Position numbers and translations under genes: made by a program
Shown here: positions 53,096 through 64,000 of the stretch, piece by piece
Layout: every line of letters begins with the position of its first letter
Position numbering within the stretch: position 1 is the stretch's first letter
From: Strongylocentrotus purpuratus
Lineage: Eukaryota > Echinodermata > Echinoidea > Camarodonta > Strongylocentrotidae
Direction of reading: 5' to 3'
DNA: 64,000 bases
NCBI RefSeq assembly: GCF_000002235.5
Contig: NW_022145611.1
Location: 19,156,114-19,220,113 of the forward strand
The notes under the pieces: model-generated
The model's input: the letters and a program-made list of their open reading frames with translations, nothing else
Database searches by the model: none
What the model was told of the DNA's origin: nothing

Positions 53096-54600
53096 AAATA
53101 GATATGTTTTCCCGGTTTGATATTAATTTCATTTGAAATGATGATTTATTCATATTTTGTTTTACTCTATTGATTGAAATCGCAGATGTGCAGATATTCA
53201 TTTTGTGTAGGAAACAATGTTGTGTCCGCTTTCTGGGTAAAATCGTTTTTTATTTCCTTCAAATTCTTAGAAGGAAGCTTGCATTACTTTTCGCCCAAAG
53301 CAATAGCAATTAGATGATCAAAAAAAGTAAACTCCTCGTACAAAGGGAGAGTCAAGTAGTACTTTTTGAAGAAATAAAGAATGTTTCCTCGGGGTAAGGA
53401 TGTGACAATCCCAAGCTATTAAGAGATAAATACGGAGAAAAAAAATAGTGAGCCATTTTCCATTCAAGCGATTAAAACACGCTCTCTCTCCAGAGGGCTT
53501 TCTGAGAATATGTGACAAATCAATATTGAACTAACGCGACACTTAACAGGTTGGGTTGAATTTCTTCGAATAATGTGTCCATCGTGCACGTTCGCGCTAA
53601 AATATACAGCGGTTCATACTCATCGATCGTTGAACTTATTCCATTTACCCAGCGTAATCATGATATTGTATTTCGTTGCGTCAGCTCGTAAAAGTTTAGA
53701 GTATATTCTACTGACTGTATTAATACAATTTAACACCCACATTATCAAAGCCGGATGACCTTCAGTACCATTCTTTTCTTAAATGTCTTGTTATATGTCG
53801 AAATGATATTTTTTCTTTAAAACTGTCATCCGTTAAGGTAGATTATAATAGAACCTATATTTTCATTATTGTTTTAATTGACAATCTCGGCTCTAATCTA
53901 ATTATTCCCATCTTCATCCATTTCCACACCCGTTCTCTACATCCATTCTCCTCCACCTGTTTCGGTCTCTTCTTCTCTTTACTGAGATGGCCAAACAAAT
54001 TGTCGTTTAATGAGTAATTGATTCACACATTATTCATGATTTAGTTATCAAGTCTGTTGAATGAGCATAAATGATCACCATCTGTTTTCAGCATGTTCAG
54101 TATGATTTATTTCCATAACATACCAAAGAATATGAGTGATGTTTAATGTCTACCTACACACACTCTCGCCGAAAAGGTCTAAACCGTATAATGCTGAAAC
54201 AATAAATGTCATATCTTGACATTAATTTCCCTACCTCGTACTTTCTGAATGTAGTCCCTCGTTATCTGCTTTTACCTTTTTTTTTTATACCTGGAATGGG
54301 AACATAATTGATTTTCTTCACACCGAGAGCCCCTCTGCAGGTGTCTTTTGCTCTAGCCTCAAGCTAACTTAGACGGCTAATAAACAAGCGAAAAAGAAGA
54401 AAAAAAGTGGCATTTATGGGGCGATGATCATCATCGCCGAGAAGCATCGTCTGGATTAGAGCGCGCGTTTGAAAGGATTCCAGTCTGAAAGCTGGCATCC
54501 ATCATTAGATGTAGTTGTACAATAATGCTGCTTTGAATCTAGGTCTCAGATAACAATTGTTCCAAATATTTAGATCAAAAACCGGGGACCGAAGTTCATG
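53096..54600. other. gene-free stretch
   Basis: No gene. 54360-54440 holds a forkhead-like ATAAACAA word and a 9-base-arm inverted repeat (GGCGATGAT-C-ATCATCGCC, 54420-54438). Confidence 0.35.
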
Positions 54601-54740
54601 GCCCTGTTTCATAAAACTTGCTATCAATTAAATTTCAGTAGCTTATGCCACTGAAATTAAGGCATTCGATTGGCTGAGAGCAGTTTGTCATATAATTTTA
54701 GCACTACATTATTGATAACACGTTTTATGAAACAAGGTGC
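54601..54740. mobile_element. short foldback MITE (CTGTTTCATAAAAC termini)
   Basis: The left end CCCTGTTTCATAAAAC, with TATCAATTA, is inverted at the right end as TATTGATAACACG and TTTTATGAAACAAGG. Inside is a second perfect inverted pair, AATTTCAGT and ACTGAAATT. Its core ATTTCAGTAGCTTAT and the ATTGG(C)T word are shared with the element at 15736. No clear target duplication was found. It is non-coding. Confidence 0.7.
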
Positions 54741-57700
54741 GGGGTGCTAGCGAATGTACAGCTAGCTTAACGTAAAGATGGGGCGGTTTTGTCCGCAAAT
54801 GGAACAAAGTTTTAACGCGTTATCCATTCTCGAGTGTGAAACAAGTATATAATTATCATCTTAAATTAACTTATCATTAGAAGATATTTAATTCGTTCTG
54901 TAGATAGCCATCGAGAATGAAGTCGGTCAAATTGAGATTTATGCTTCTTGAAAATGGGGTTATGTCTATTATTGGGTTGGTCTATATTGATTCTAACGAG
55001 TCTTATGGCTAAAAATATTAATTATTAATTATTGTATCGTATACAAACATTGTGTGATTTAACGATAAAGGGGTTATCGTGCATAAATAAAATGACATAT
55101 TCCCATTTAAACAATGCACAATGCCCTTAAAAGCGTTAAAGAGCTAAAAATGACTATACAGACAAACTTCAAGACAATAAATATGGCATTCAAGTTAATG
55201 TAAAACGAGGGATGAGCTGCATCACAGTTGGTTTTGTACTTTTCATCAATCAAGCTAGATTTTGATGCCAACATTTTCATGTAATTAATATCCTGTGTTT
55301 TTTTCCCATATGCGAGGCTTAATAGATGAAATGAGTCAACTACTATTAAATATGCCAGATGATAATTTCAGTTTTTTTTTATACCAGATTGAAACACAAG
55401 CTAAAAAACCTGAATCGGAAAAGCACTTGTACTTTTTTTTCTTCTAATCTTCCAACTGAATACCAATGAAAAATTGAAAGCAATTGAATATATCAATATA
55501 TATTGTAGACTCTTGCGGTATTTCGGAAAACAATCGTTGATTTTGGGTGCTTCGCGGTATTTTTCACGCTTCTGTTTAGTAGGGCTACCAGTTAATGGGA
55601 TATTTAATCATTTTACTTCGACTGACAAGAAGGATCCATTCACTGTGGCAGTTGTTCAGGGCTCACTTACGAAAGGTTGATTCCATTATCCTGGCAATAT
55701 TCTCCCTCTTCCCCTATTATCCGCCATTGTCGTTTCCTCGATATACCGAGAAATTGAAGACAGAGAGAGAATTCCATACGAAGCATCGTCTGAGGGATTG
55801 ATGGTGGAGATAAAGAGCAAAACGTAAAGGAGAATAAAAAGATGGTCTCTCAAACGTGCCCTGGACCCACATTTCTCGCTGATTTCTCGTGACTTGTAGA
55901 TACTGTTAATGACATTCGCCTTTAGACATCAATTAACTATCTGCAATGTCCGGCTTAGTCTATAAAGATACGATCTCGAGAACAGAAGTGGAATGGACCC
56001 ATTCAAAAAGTGCGAAAGATAAAGTTCATTCTTGAGGGAGTTGGGGGGGGGGGGGTGGTACAGAAAACGTTGTATCGACTTCAACGTCGTCACTGATTTG
56101 ATGGAGAGAAAAAGAAAACTAGGCCATAGAAAACTTTTGGAGAACGCCAACAAAAAGTTCACTTTGAATTCTAGAGAATATTTCTTTTAAAGAAAATACC
56201 ACATTTCATCCAACTCCGAGTCTGAAAGTGAGAAGTTTAGATTAAGATTGGTTGATCATTTTCTCAATCTACTGATGGCCAAACCAATTATTATTTGCGC
56301 TGTAAGCTATTAGAAATATTGCCTATGTAAGGCGTAAATTACAAAAACCTGTGATAGCGTTTTTGATAGCTGAAATTAGTTTGAATCCGGAAATACTCTT
56401 TTGTGTATACCAGAATGAAAGGAACCTTGATTAAAAAAAACAATGCCACGTTGTATTCTCAAGGTACATGTATACATTATACCGTTTAATTCTTTACGCT
56501 TAAAATACGAATGACATCGTATTATTTAATACAATTTAATGATTTAGGTTTATTTTTGAAACTGTTCTATGATATGTCATACACAATGTTGTAAAATATT
56601 TCTTAAGAAGCAAACGATAAGCTGATTTCGATGGAAGTCAGAAGACGATTGAAAGGTTCGGGAGCATCGCAAATGTCCTTTAGCAGACTGATACATGGTT
56701 TACAATAGTTAGGGAGCCCCAGAGTAAACACGTTGTGATGGATTATGATGAAGCCAGAATCCAAGGAAGATGTGAGACAGTGTTGCCCCATTTGTAAGAT
56801 TTTCTGGGTTAACATTAATTTGACATCTCGTATGGAAAGAAACAACAATAGAGACGAATATGATTTTATCCCCTTTGTCGCAGATTCGGTGTGTTATTTG
56901 TAGTTGCTTTGTCTGTGGTGTGTTATATTAAATTTGGAATTGGGAAATACAAAACCAATTTTTCAAGCAAAACGTTGAAGTCAAAAGGAATTTATTAAAC
57001 AGGAACTTGGGAAGAACATGAGTAAATGAAGAAGCACATAAAGATAAAAACTTAGCATCGCTCCGAACCATTCGAGTTGTTCGTTATCAAGTATTAAGGT
57101 CGGCAGAACAGGTGGTGGATATAGAGTGGAAAAGGACGAGACTGATTTACGATTTAAGACAGAGTCCGAGGCATATTACCAGGGGAGATTCGTGTTAGCG
57201 ATGTTTTAATCAAACTCCCTCGTAATCCGACACAATGTTTATCTAAAATCGGCAATGATGTACCCTTTCAGTGAAGTTTACGACAGCCATAATTCAAGAA
57301 TTATCGCATAAGCATGAGCTGTCTCCTCCAGGGAGGTTCCTTAAATATTATCCTCAGAGCGGCGTCGTATAGCCTGCAGATGTCTGTTTAATGAAAGCCT
57401 AAGGAAGATACGATGGCGATTGAAGCTTGAAAAGAAGAAGAGAAACTGTACAGTGCATGTTTCGGGCTGATTGATCATCCCCGTAATGTTAAATTGTTAG
57501 GAATATCAATGACAGGACTGATACTAGTACATATCGGATATGATGCGTCAGAAATGTTTGAAATACATGCGCAGGCTACTTAACTTTGACAAAAGCTTTT
57601 CACGAACTCGTTATGTATTTGCTGTATCAATATCAATTTCGAACTTGATATTATTTCTAATACCTCTGATTTCCCTGGAGATCACAAAAGGCGGAGATCT

Positions 57701-58852
57701 ATTCCTCCCATGATCTGGCTGAACAAGAAAAAAAATCGCGAGTAACTTCTATTTTTCTAGACAACTTTTTCGCGTTTTGAATATCAATGCTACTTTTCTT
57801 CTTCTTCGCACATACTCTCGTTGATCCAATACCAACTCAATTATATACAGCTTAGAATGTAAACGCATATTTTCACTACTGGCCACGTGATTATGACAAG
57901 CGTCTTAGGAGAAATAAAAAGGTGAAGAAAAATGAAGCTTTCTTGCGCTCCATGGTGTCTAGGTTATCAGGGTGATTTAATGGACAACTCGAGAAACAGT
58001 GATAAGTTGTCGCAACCCGATACATAACACTATGAATTCATCACGTTTTCATCTCCATTTCAGTAAACGTATCCAGAATTCTATACCGCCAGAAGGTCGC
58101 CTGGGAATTTTGCAAGGGGGTGATGTGGGTCAAAACCTAATGAAACCTCCGAAATCCTCGAAAATCTGATGGAAATTACTGTTTGACAAAGGTGTGTAGT
58201 TTGCCAGGAATTGCGCCACGAGTTGGTGTTGAAATTTGAAGCATTTCAACCATCCGCAGAAATCGAGTTAGGAATAGTTGATGAAATATGCCCAAGCAAT
58301 CACAATATGAAATCCGATTCCTATATCAATATGATATGATATAGTTTGAAATCTTGTAATTTGTTACTAGGAAAGAATGGTTACTATACGTAGGCCTAAA
58401 TGTTCCATATTCTACTTACTTCTTAGCACTGACGTCATCATAAGTCCACCCTTTGAAATTTCGCGAAATCTAATGGTTAAAAAGTTTTAAATTCTGTGTC
58501 ACTGTTCCTGTTTAATAGGAAAATATAGTCATTATAAAATCAAGACGGAAGAGTTTGACATGGTTTTCAAATATCAAATGGTATATCAGACGGCCGCCTT
58601 CTGCTCGGGATCTATGTATGCATGGTATATTAGCTATTTACATCTGCTTAACATGCTTTTAAGACATATTTTTAGTTTAAGAAACATCTTTATCCATTGT
58701 TTTCTGGTATTTGATTTAGCAACTGATCAACACCATTACATTTTATTTTGTGAAATGTATATCACTGCTTTTTTCAGCAAAAGGAATACACCAAAATATC
58801 ATCACAAAAGCACGTGTCAACATCAATACAATTACATTCTTAGTATAACCCA
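54741..58852. other. gene-free stretch
   Basis: No gene. G13 tract at 56043-56055, and a perfect TGACGTCA at 58430-58437. 57160-57440 is moderately GC-rich and varied, with no repeat signature, and could be conserved non-coding sequence. A 137-codon + frame (58560-58973) ends inside the arm of the adjacent hairpin and is not supported as a gene. Confidence 0.4.
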
Positions 58853-59120
58853 CACTATGAACACGATGGACAAAGAAAGAGGACAAAATATACAGTTCCT
58901 CATTCTACCCTCAACAATTGCTGTGGTAGACAAAGGAACATCCCTTCACTGCTATTATGTAAAAATGTGTTGAACAGGTGTCACATGCATATTCACATGT
59001 TCTACACATTTTTACATAATAGCAGTGAAGGGATGTTCCTTTGTCTACCACAACAATTGTTGAGGGTAGAATGAGGAACTGTATATTTGTCCTCTTTCTT
59101 TGTCCGTCATGTTCATAGTG
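58853..59120. mobile_element. near-perfect long hairpin, probable recent foldback MITE
   Basis: The left arm (58853-58976, starting CACTATGAACACGATGG) and the right arm (58998-59120, ending TCATGTTCATAGTG) are inverse copies differing at only about five positions (~96% identity), separated by a 21-base loop. The element has no coding content of its own. The ends read CACTA.., as in EnSpm/CACTA elements, but no target duplication is seen (flanks ACCCA and CCTTG), so the superfamily is open. A transcript across it would fold into a ~120-base-pair duplex. A simple inverted duplication is the alternative. Confidence 0.85.
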
Positions 59121-61501
59121 CCTTGTAGCTATAACTCTCTATTGCGCAAGCGCATAGTTTTTATTTCTATATTCTCGGATGTAAACGTGTTTCTAGAACT
59201 TCCTCATCTGTAATTCGGAATAATAACCGCGCAGTTATGAGAGCTTGTGTTTACAAAATTCACATGCTCATGGTGAAGAAAACCGAGAACAAACCACAAT
59301 TATTGCCAGTTTTAAATCCGGTAAGATACCCTGTATTTCAACCCCAATTCGAACGAAAATTCGTTTGATCGTGATTGGACACAATTTCGCAAAAGTGCAA
59401 AAGGCTTTTTGCGGCCCTTATCGGATATATGGATATTACACATCTACAACTTCCCATGCCATTTCCATATGGCATATGGAAGGCCGTATTGCATAAACAT
59501 CAACTGAAGCGCACTTTTTTCTATTAGCAAGTTTATCTAAAGTTTAAATTATCAATTTTAGGACTGTAATATGAGGTATCTATATTCAAATGGTTTCCGA
59601 TGCACTGACTAGAATCCGATAGAAAGTGATTTACATTCAACTGTACATAATTATGAATGAAATGATAGGCCTTTAATGTAATAACATAAAATGAATTTCC
59701 ATGTATGACCATGTAGAGCAATACTGATGTACGAATATACATAATGTAAATATTTCGTCAGCCATTTGTCTTCATTCTTCATATAAAATCAAAATTTAAA
59801 GTAATATCTAATCTGTTATACCATAACCTTTTATGTCCAATTTGACATACGAATATTGTTAGAATAATATTTATTAAACCATTCAATTGTAGGACGAATG
59901 AATAAGTAGATTTATATTTTGCTGTGATCTGATTCTGTGATCATTCCATTTAGTATCATGCACGGTTAAAATATATAATATCGACCATTTGAAATGCTTG
60001 TAATAAAATATTACAAAATATATATCCGATATATCCGACTGCCATCCTGTACGTAGATTGTAGAAGGCATATGAATACAGTACTTCGTATTTTGCATTGG
60101 TTGTAGCCATCGATGAACATTTAAATTGCCCTTAATTTGAAAAATATTGGAATCAGAGTATGATGTTACGAATGAATATATGTTCATTGATTGGTGGGCG
60201 TTTTTTCTGTTTGGGTTTGATTCTCTGCATTGGTTTGTTCTATGAGGGGAAATAAATCGAATTACACTAATTTGACCTGCGATGCATTGTGCCAATCTAT
60301 TCAGGACTTTTTTGACGTTAATATGAACTTTGGGATTCATTCGCGAGTGGCATGTGGACAGAGATATGTATATTTTACACCATGTTTGCCGTGTTTATGT
60401 AAGGTAAATTTGTTATCATTTGCAATGCTTTTACCCTAGGATGTATATCTGTAGGTTTGAATAATGAATAAAATGGAGTCATAATTTTAGATTTGGAACA
60501 TGCCTGTATAATGTTGATAATCAAACATAAAAATAGAATCGAATATCAATCGATGAAGTTGATAGCTTTACTATAATAAATCAAACATGATAGTGGTTCC
60601 AAAAGCACCGATAAGAAAGATACTTGTCTTTTTTCTCTTTTGAATAATGAAAACATTGGACTTTTAATATTATTGTAGCATGCTTGATTCCTTGTTTTAA
60701 GTTACTTTATGTAATATTTATCTTGGTTTCGTGTGGTTTTCATTCTCTACGGACTGGATGTTTACAAGTTTATGTACAGTTCCCACCGTATGTTCACTTC
60801 GATGTCATCACATCAATGTATAGTTATATTCGACCGATTGCCTTTAAAATTGTGCATATTTTAAGTAAAGCAGTCACGGTTTCTAATGCTCGAAATGCTT
60901 CGTGATTCCATAATATATTTCTAAGCCTATTTTTGACACTTATCATAAATATAGATTTTGTAAATGTTGCTCACAATCCATTTGTATTCTATTTCTCGAT
61001 CGGGTGTTTATGTTGTACCATCCGTAATTGATGATTTTGGTACCATCTCTTTAAACGCATGGTCCGGGCATCTAGCTACCTAGCATTGAAGTTCTATTTT
61101 CTATGTTTTAATGTGTACGTATGTCCTGAAAATGACATTCATCTACCACTTCTGGAGCAAATAGAATTATCGACCATTTTATACCGGTACTTCTACGTCG
61201 AACCAGTCTCTCCATCTCATTATACCATTCACTCGTGAGGCATATTTGGGTCATTATTTACGCACGCCTTAACGCACACCCACAAGCACACCCTCGTTCA
61301 CTTTGCTAGTCTCAGTCCCCCAACATTTGGTACTTGAAGTAACCATTGAATCAGACAATCAAAATGTATAATACTACTCAGAGATAACCTCAGCTAGTTT
61401 GGTTTGAATCGGAGCTTCTGTAATGAACTTAGCACATAATATGTTTTGCTTAAAGAGTTTGAATAATTGATGCATGTTTTAAAAACAGAGCAATTCTTCG
61501 T
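59121..61501. other. gene-free AT-rich stretch before the retrotransposon
   Basis: No gene or recognised repeat. Short frames on both strands overlap and show no motif. Confidence 0.45.
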
Positions 61502-61703
61502 TGTTATATCTTATGATCAGAACTATATTTCATCATGCGTATTCACATGTAACACATTACGCACCAATTGTAAACGTATGCATGCACGTATCACTCCGCA
61601 GACAACCCGACAAACATGGAGTAAATAAATACACAGTAAACCTGAACATCACGTCTAACTTGGCTACTTTATTGACTCGTATAGAACACATAAAGACATA
61701 ACA
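61502..61703 (+). repeat. candidate 5' LTR
   Basis: The 202-base segment begins TGTTAT and ends ATAACA, a 6-base inverted repeat with the canonical TG..CA ends, and abuts the primer site directly. An AATAAA lies at 61624-61629. The five bases before it (TTCGT) would be the target duplication if repeated after the 3' LTR. The start rests on the inverted repeat; no second LTR is in view to confirm it. Confidence 0.7.
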
Positions 61704-61716
61704 TGGTGGCAGCGGT
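61704..61716 (+). promoter_or_regulatory. primer binding site, tRNA-Leu type
   Basis: TGGTGGCAGCGGT is complementary to CCA plus the 3' end of leucine tRNAs of the AAG/UAG kind (ending ACCGCTGCCA as I recall the animal sequences), 13 consecutive bases. It starts right after the LTR, as expected for minus-strand priming. Confidence 0.75.
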
Positions 61717-61830
61717 AAACCATAACCAGAAAACAGTGCCTTTGTTGTGATTCAGGAACTAAATATGCTCGAAAATTGACATTTCTAGCATCGATCGTCA
61801 GCGTCTTCGGACTCCGGCGAAAAATCCAAG

Positions 61831-64000
61831 ATGGCGGCCGCCAGTGCTGCAGCCGCAATGAATCTTCATCCTGCGATGAACTGGGACGCCGACGATGTGG
61901 TGGAAGCATTCAAGAAATTCAAACAGAAAAGTCAACTAGCATTCAAGAGCTTCCTGAAAGGTTCAACAACTGAGGAACAGGTCAGTTATATCCTGTTATG
62001 GTCTGGAGAAAGGGGATTAGACCTGTACAATAGTTGGGACATGCCAGAGCCCGACTGCAATGATCCAATAAAAGTCCTAGAAAAATTCGAAACACATCTA
62101 GAGCCTAAATCAAATCACAGGATCCGTAGATATGAATTTCAGAGCCTCAGGCAAGAGCCACAAGAAACAGTTGACAATTTCCTAGCCAGGCTGAAGAATG
62201 TTGCAAGTAAATGCAAATTCAAAGATGAGGAAGAGAGGCTTGTAGACCAATTCATATGGGGATGTGTGCATCCAGAAGTCCAAAAGATGCTCATAGGCAA
62301 GGATGCTCTCAAGTTGAAAGATGCAACAGACACCGCTAGAGCACACGAAGCGACGAAAAAACAGATGGCCACACTCTCGCCCCAGGCCTCCAGCAAGATA
62401 GATGTTGTCTCAAAGCAGCCATGGCAAAAGAGCCAACAAACTTGCAGAAATTGTGGACTGGTTCATAGCTTTGACGACCGACAGAAATGTCCAGCATTCG
62501 GGAAGGAATGCAGAGCGTGTGGAAGGCTTCATCACTGGGAAAAGAAATGCAGGTCAGGCAAACCAGACAGAAAGACCCAATTCCAGAAGAGTGATAGAAA
62601 GAAAGCTAACAAATTCAAACGTAAAGAAATACATGCTCAACAAGAGGAAGATGACACATCAGAGGATGAATTCTTGTCAGTGGGCATGATCAAAGTCCAT
62701 GAGATGGAGAGTAAGAACAGCGACGAGGATGATGAGGCATACAGTACAATCCAAATTCAAAAGAAAGTGGGCAAGAAACGAACATTCATCGATCTGAGGG
62801 TAAAAGTTGACACCGGAGCCCAGAGTAACCTTTTGCCTATCAGCCTCTATAGCAGGATGTTTCCAGAGCACATGGCACAAGCTGACAAAATCAAAGACGG
62901 AATCCTCACTCCCAGTAAGGTAATTCTGACTGCATATGGAGAGCACGTTGTTCCACAACTGGGCAAAGCAACAATTGCAGGGAAACACAATGAAAAAGAG
63001 GTTAACTGTACCTTCTATGTGGTCAAAGCAGAAGGACCTGCAATCCTCGGACTAAGCAGCTGTCGAAAGCTCAAAATTGTAACGCTGAACCTTGCAGTCG
63101 TGACATCATCACCCAGAATCGACAAAGACATGCCAATAAAGGACAGGCCTCCTATCAGAAGCAAAGCCGAGTTGATCAATATGTACCCAGAATGCTTTGA
63201 TGACACAGTCGGTTGCTTTGACTACCAATACCACATAACAGTTGATCCAAATGTGCAACCGGTGGTCCACCCGCCTCGCCGTGTTCCCCTGGAGTTGAGG
63301 GAAAGACTGAAGACGCAACTTGAGGAGATGGAAGCCAAAGGCATCATCACTAAAGTCACACAACCAACTGACTGGGTAAACTCGATCGTCGTGAAGGAAA
63401 AACCAAATGGCAAGCTTCGCATATGTCTAGACCCAAAAGACCTGAATAAGGCGCTTAAACGTGATCACTACCCTACTCCGACCCTTGAAGAAATTACACC
63501 TTCATTGGCTGGGTCCAAAGTCTTCAGTAAATTGGATGCCAGCAACGGGTATTGGAACATAAAGATCACTGAAGAGTCGTCTATGCTCACCACTTTCAAT
63601 ACACCCTTTGGGAGATTCCGATTCAACCGTCTTCCATTTGGGTTGAGGGTCAGTCAAGACGTCTTTCAGAGACAGATAGACGAGACATATCAAGGCTGCA
63701 AAGGAGCAGTGGGGATAGCTGATGACATACAGATCTATGGAAAGGATGAAACCACACATGACTACAATCTTCACGAGGCTATGGAGAAGACCAGGAGAGC
63801 AGGCATCAAGCTCAACGTAGATAAATGTGTGATCAAAGAGGATGAGTGCAAGTTCTTTGGGTTGATCTACTCTGCAAACGGAGTGAAGCCAGATCCTGCA
63901 AAAGTGGAAGCGATCAACCACATTGAAGCTCCCAAAGACAAGAAAGAGCTGAGAAGCTTCCTGGGCCTCATCCAATACATGGGTATCTTCATACCCAAGC
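61831..64000 (+). CDS. Gag-Pol polyprotein of the Ty3/Gypsy element (partial, runs off window)
   Basis: The ATG at 61831 opens 723 codons without a stop before the edge. Residues 1-190 are a Gag capsid-like region (DLYNSWD, QEPQETVDNFLARL). Two zinc knuckles follow at about residues 206-244: a variant CRNC..H..C and a classical CRAC..H..C. A basic and then acidic linker leads to the aspartic protease (VDTGA at about 326-330, ILGLSS near 409). Reverse transcriptase follows from about residue 430, with KLDASNGYW near 567-575, LPFGL, and the ADD box at about 630-632. Gag and Pol share one frame with no visible shift or stop between them, so a single polyprotein is likely. RNase H and integrase are outside the window. 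It is unrelated to any host gene here. Confidence 0.92.
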   Translation, partial: MAAASAAAAMNLHPAMNWDADDVVEAFKKFKQKSQLAFKSFLKGSTTEEQVSYILLWSGERGLDLYNSWDMPEPDCNDPIKVLEKFETHLEPKSNHRIRRYEFQSLRQEPQETVDNFLARLKNVASKCKFKDEEERLVDQFIWGCVHPEVQKMLIGKDALKLKDATDTARAHEATKKQMATLSPQASSKIDVVSKQPWQKSQQTCRNCGLVHSFDDRQKCPAFGKECRACGRLHHWEKKCRSGKPDRKTQFQKSDRKKANKFKRKEIHAQQEEDDTSEDEFLSVGMIKVHEMESKNSDEDDEAYSTIQIQKKVGKKRTFIDLRVKVDTGAQSNLLPISLYSRMFPEHMAQADKIKDGILTPSKVILTAYGEHVVPQLGKATIAGKHNEKEVNCTFYVVKAEGPAILGLSSCRKLKIVTLNLAVVTSSPRIDKDMPIKDRPPIRSKAELINMYPECFDDTVGCFDYQYHITVDPNVQPVVHPPRRVPLELRERLKTQLEEMEAKGIITKVTQPTDWVNSIVVKEKPNGKLRICLDPKDLNKALKRDHYPTPTLEEITPSLAGSKVFSKLDASNGYWNIKITEESSMLTTFNTPFGRFRFNRLPFGLRVSQDVFQRQIDETYQGCKGAVGIADDIQIYGKDETTHDYNLHEAMEKTRRAGIKLNVDKCVIKEDECKFFGLIYSANGVKPDPAKVEAINHIEAPKDKKELRSFLGLIQYMGIFIPK

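Larger units (their letters stand above)
61502..64000 (+). mobile_element. Ty3/Gypsy LTR retrotransposon, Mag-like lineage, 5' part (cut by window end)
   Basis: Order seen: LTR (61502-61703), primer binding site, short leader, then one long gag-pol frame that is still open at the window edge. Gag, two zinc knuckles, an aspartic protease and most of the reverse transcriptase core are present. RNase H, integrase and the 3' LTR would lie beyond 64000. The IADD-type catalytic box and the PTPTLEE/GLIYS-type motifs resemble Mag-lineage elements (SURL of sea urchins, K02A2.6-like proteins). The part in view looks whole, with no breaks seen, which suggests a young insertion. Age cannot be measured without the second LTR. 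Confidence 0.92.

Noticed and set aside
58560-58973. 137-codon + frame
   Set aside because: Its last third is the arm of the hairpin at 58853, and the rest has no motif.
61664-63975. Antisense and out-of-frame readings across the retrotransposon
   Set aside because: Shadows of the gag-pol frame in codon-biased sequence.

Overview
The window is AT-rich, intron- and repeat-laden animal DNA with no convincing complete host gene. Its repeats point to a marine invertebrate deuterostome, most likely an echinoderm such as a sea urchin: a Mag-lineage Ty3/Gypsy retrotransposon, foldback DNA elements starting with GTTTCAYAAA-like termini, a hAT element with the CAG..GCGGATCCAG terminus, tRNA-derived SINEs, and many pure G/C, TA, GA and CA tracts. 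The organism call is inference from repeat style, not from a marker gene. Open frames outside the retrotransposon are short, overlap on both strands and resemble no family I recognise.

Layout. 1-11 kb is mostly featureless, with a CpG-rich islet (2.6-2.85 kb) and a degenerate tRNA-derived SINE (3.9-4.1 kb). 11-16 kb carries three foldback elements: a 516-bp TTAA-flanked one with long arms, and two with GGGTGTTTCACAAA-like ends. 16-31 kb is a near-empty stretch with microsatellites and a nested palindrome at 27.64 kb. 31.5-32.3 kb holds a C/A homopolymer pair and a duplicated GTA-rich minisatellite. 35.6-36.5 kb is a CACTG-ended foldback element packed with short subterminal repeats. 38.0-38.35 kb is a hAT element with a perfect 8-bp target duplication. 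45.6 kb holds a second possible SINE, and 50.5 and 53.0 kb hold probable LINE 3' ends. 54.6 kb holds another small foldback element. 58.85-59.12 kb is an almost perfect 124-bp-arm hairpin. From 61.5 kb to the window edge lies the 5' part of a Ty3/Gypsy element (LTR, tRNA-Leu-type primer site, gag-pol in one frame).

Host coding evidence is limited to exon-like islands on the + strand. The best is 51864-51959, with strong splice signals and two open frames. A weaker one is 39814-39894, with good splice signals but stops in every frame. A short ATG-led frame at 37541 ends near a donor-like site. These could be exons of one long-intron + strand gene crossing the window, but nothing here identifies it. 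No tRNA, rRNA, known microRNA or CRISPR array was found.
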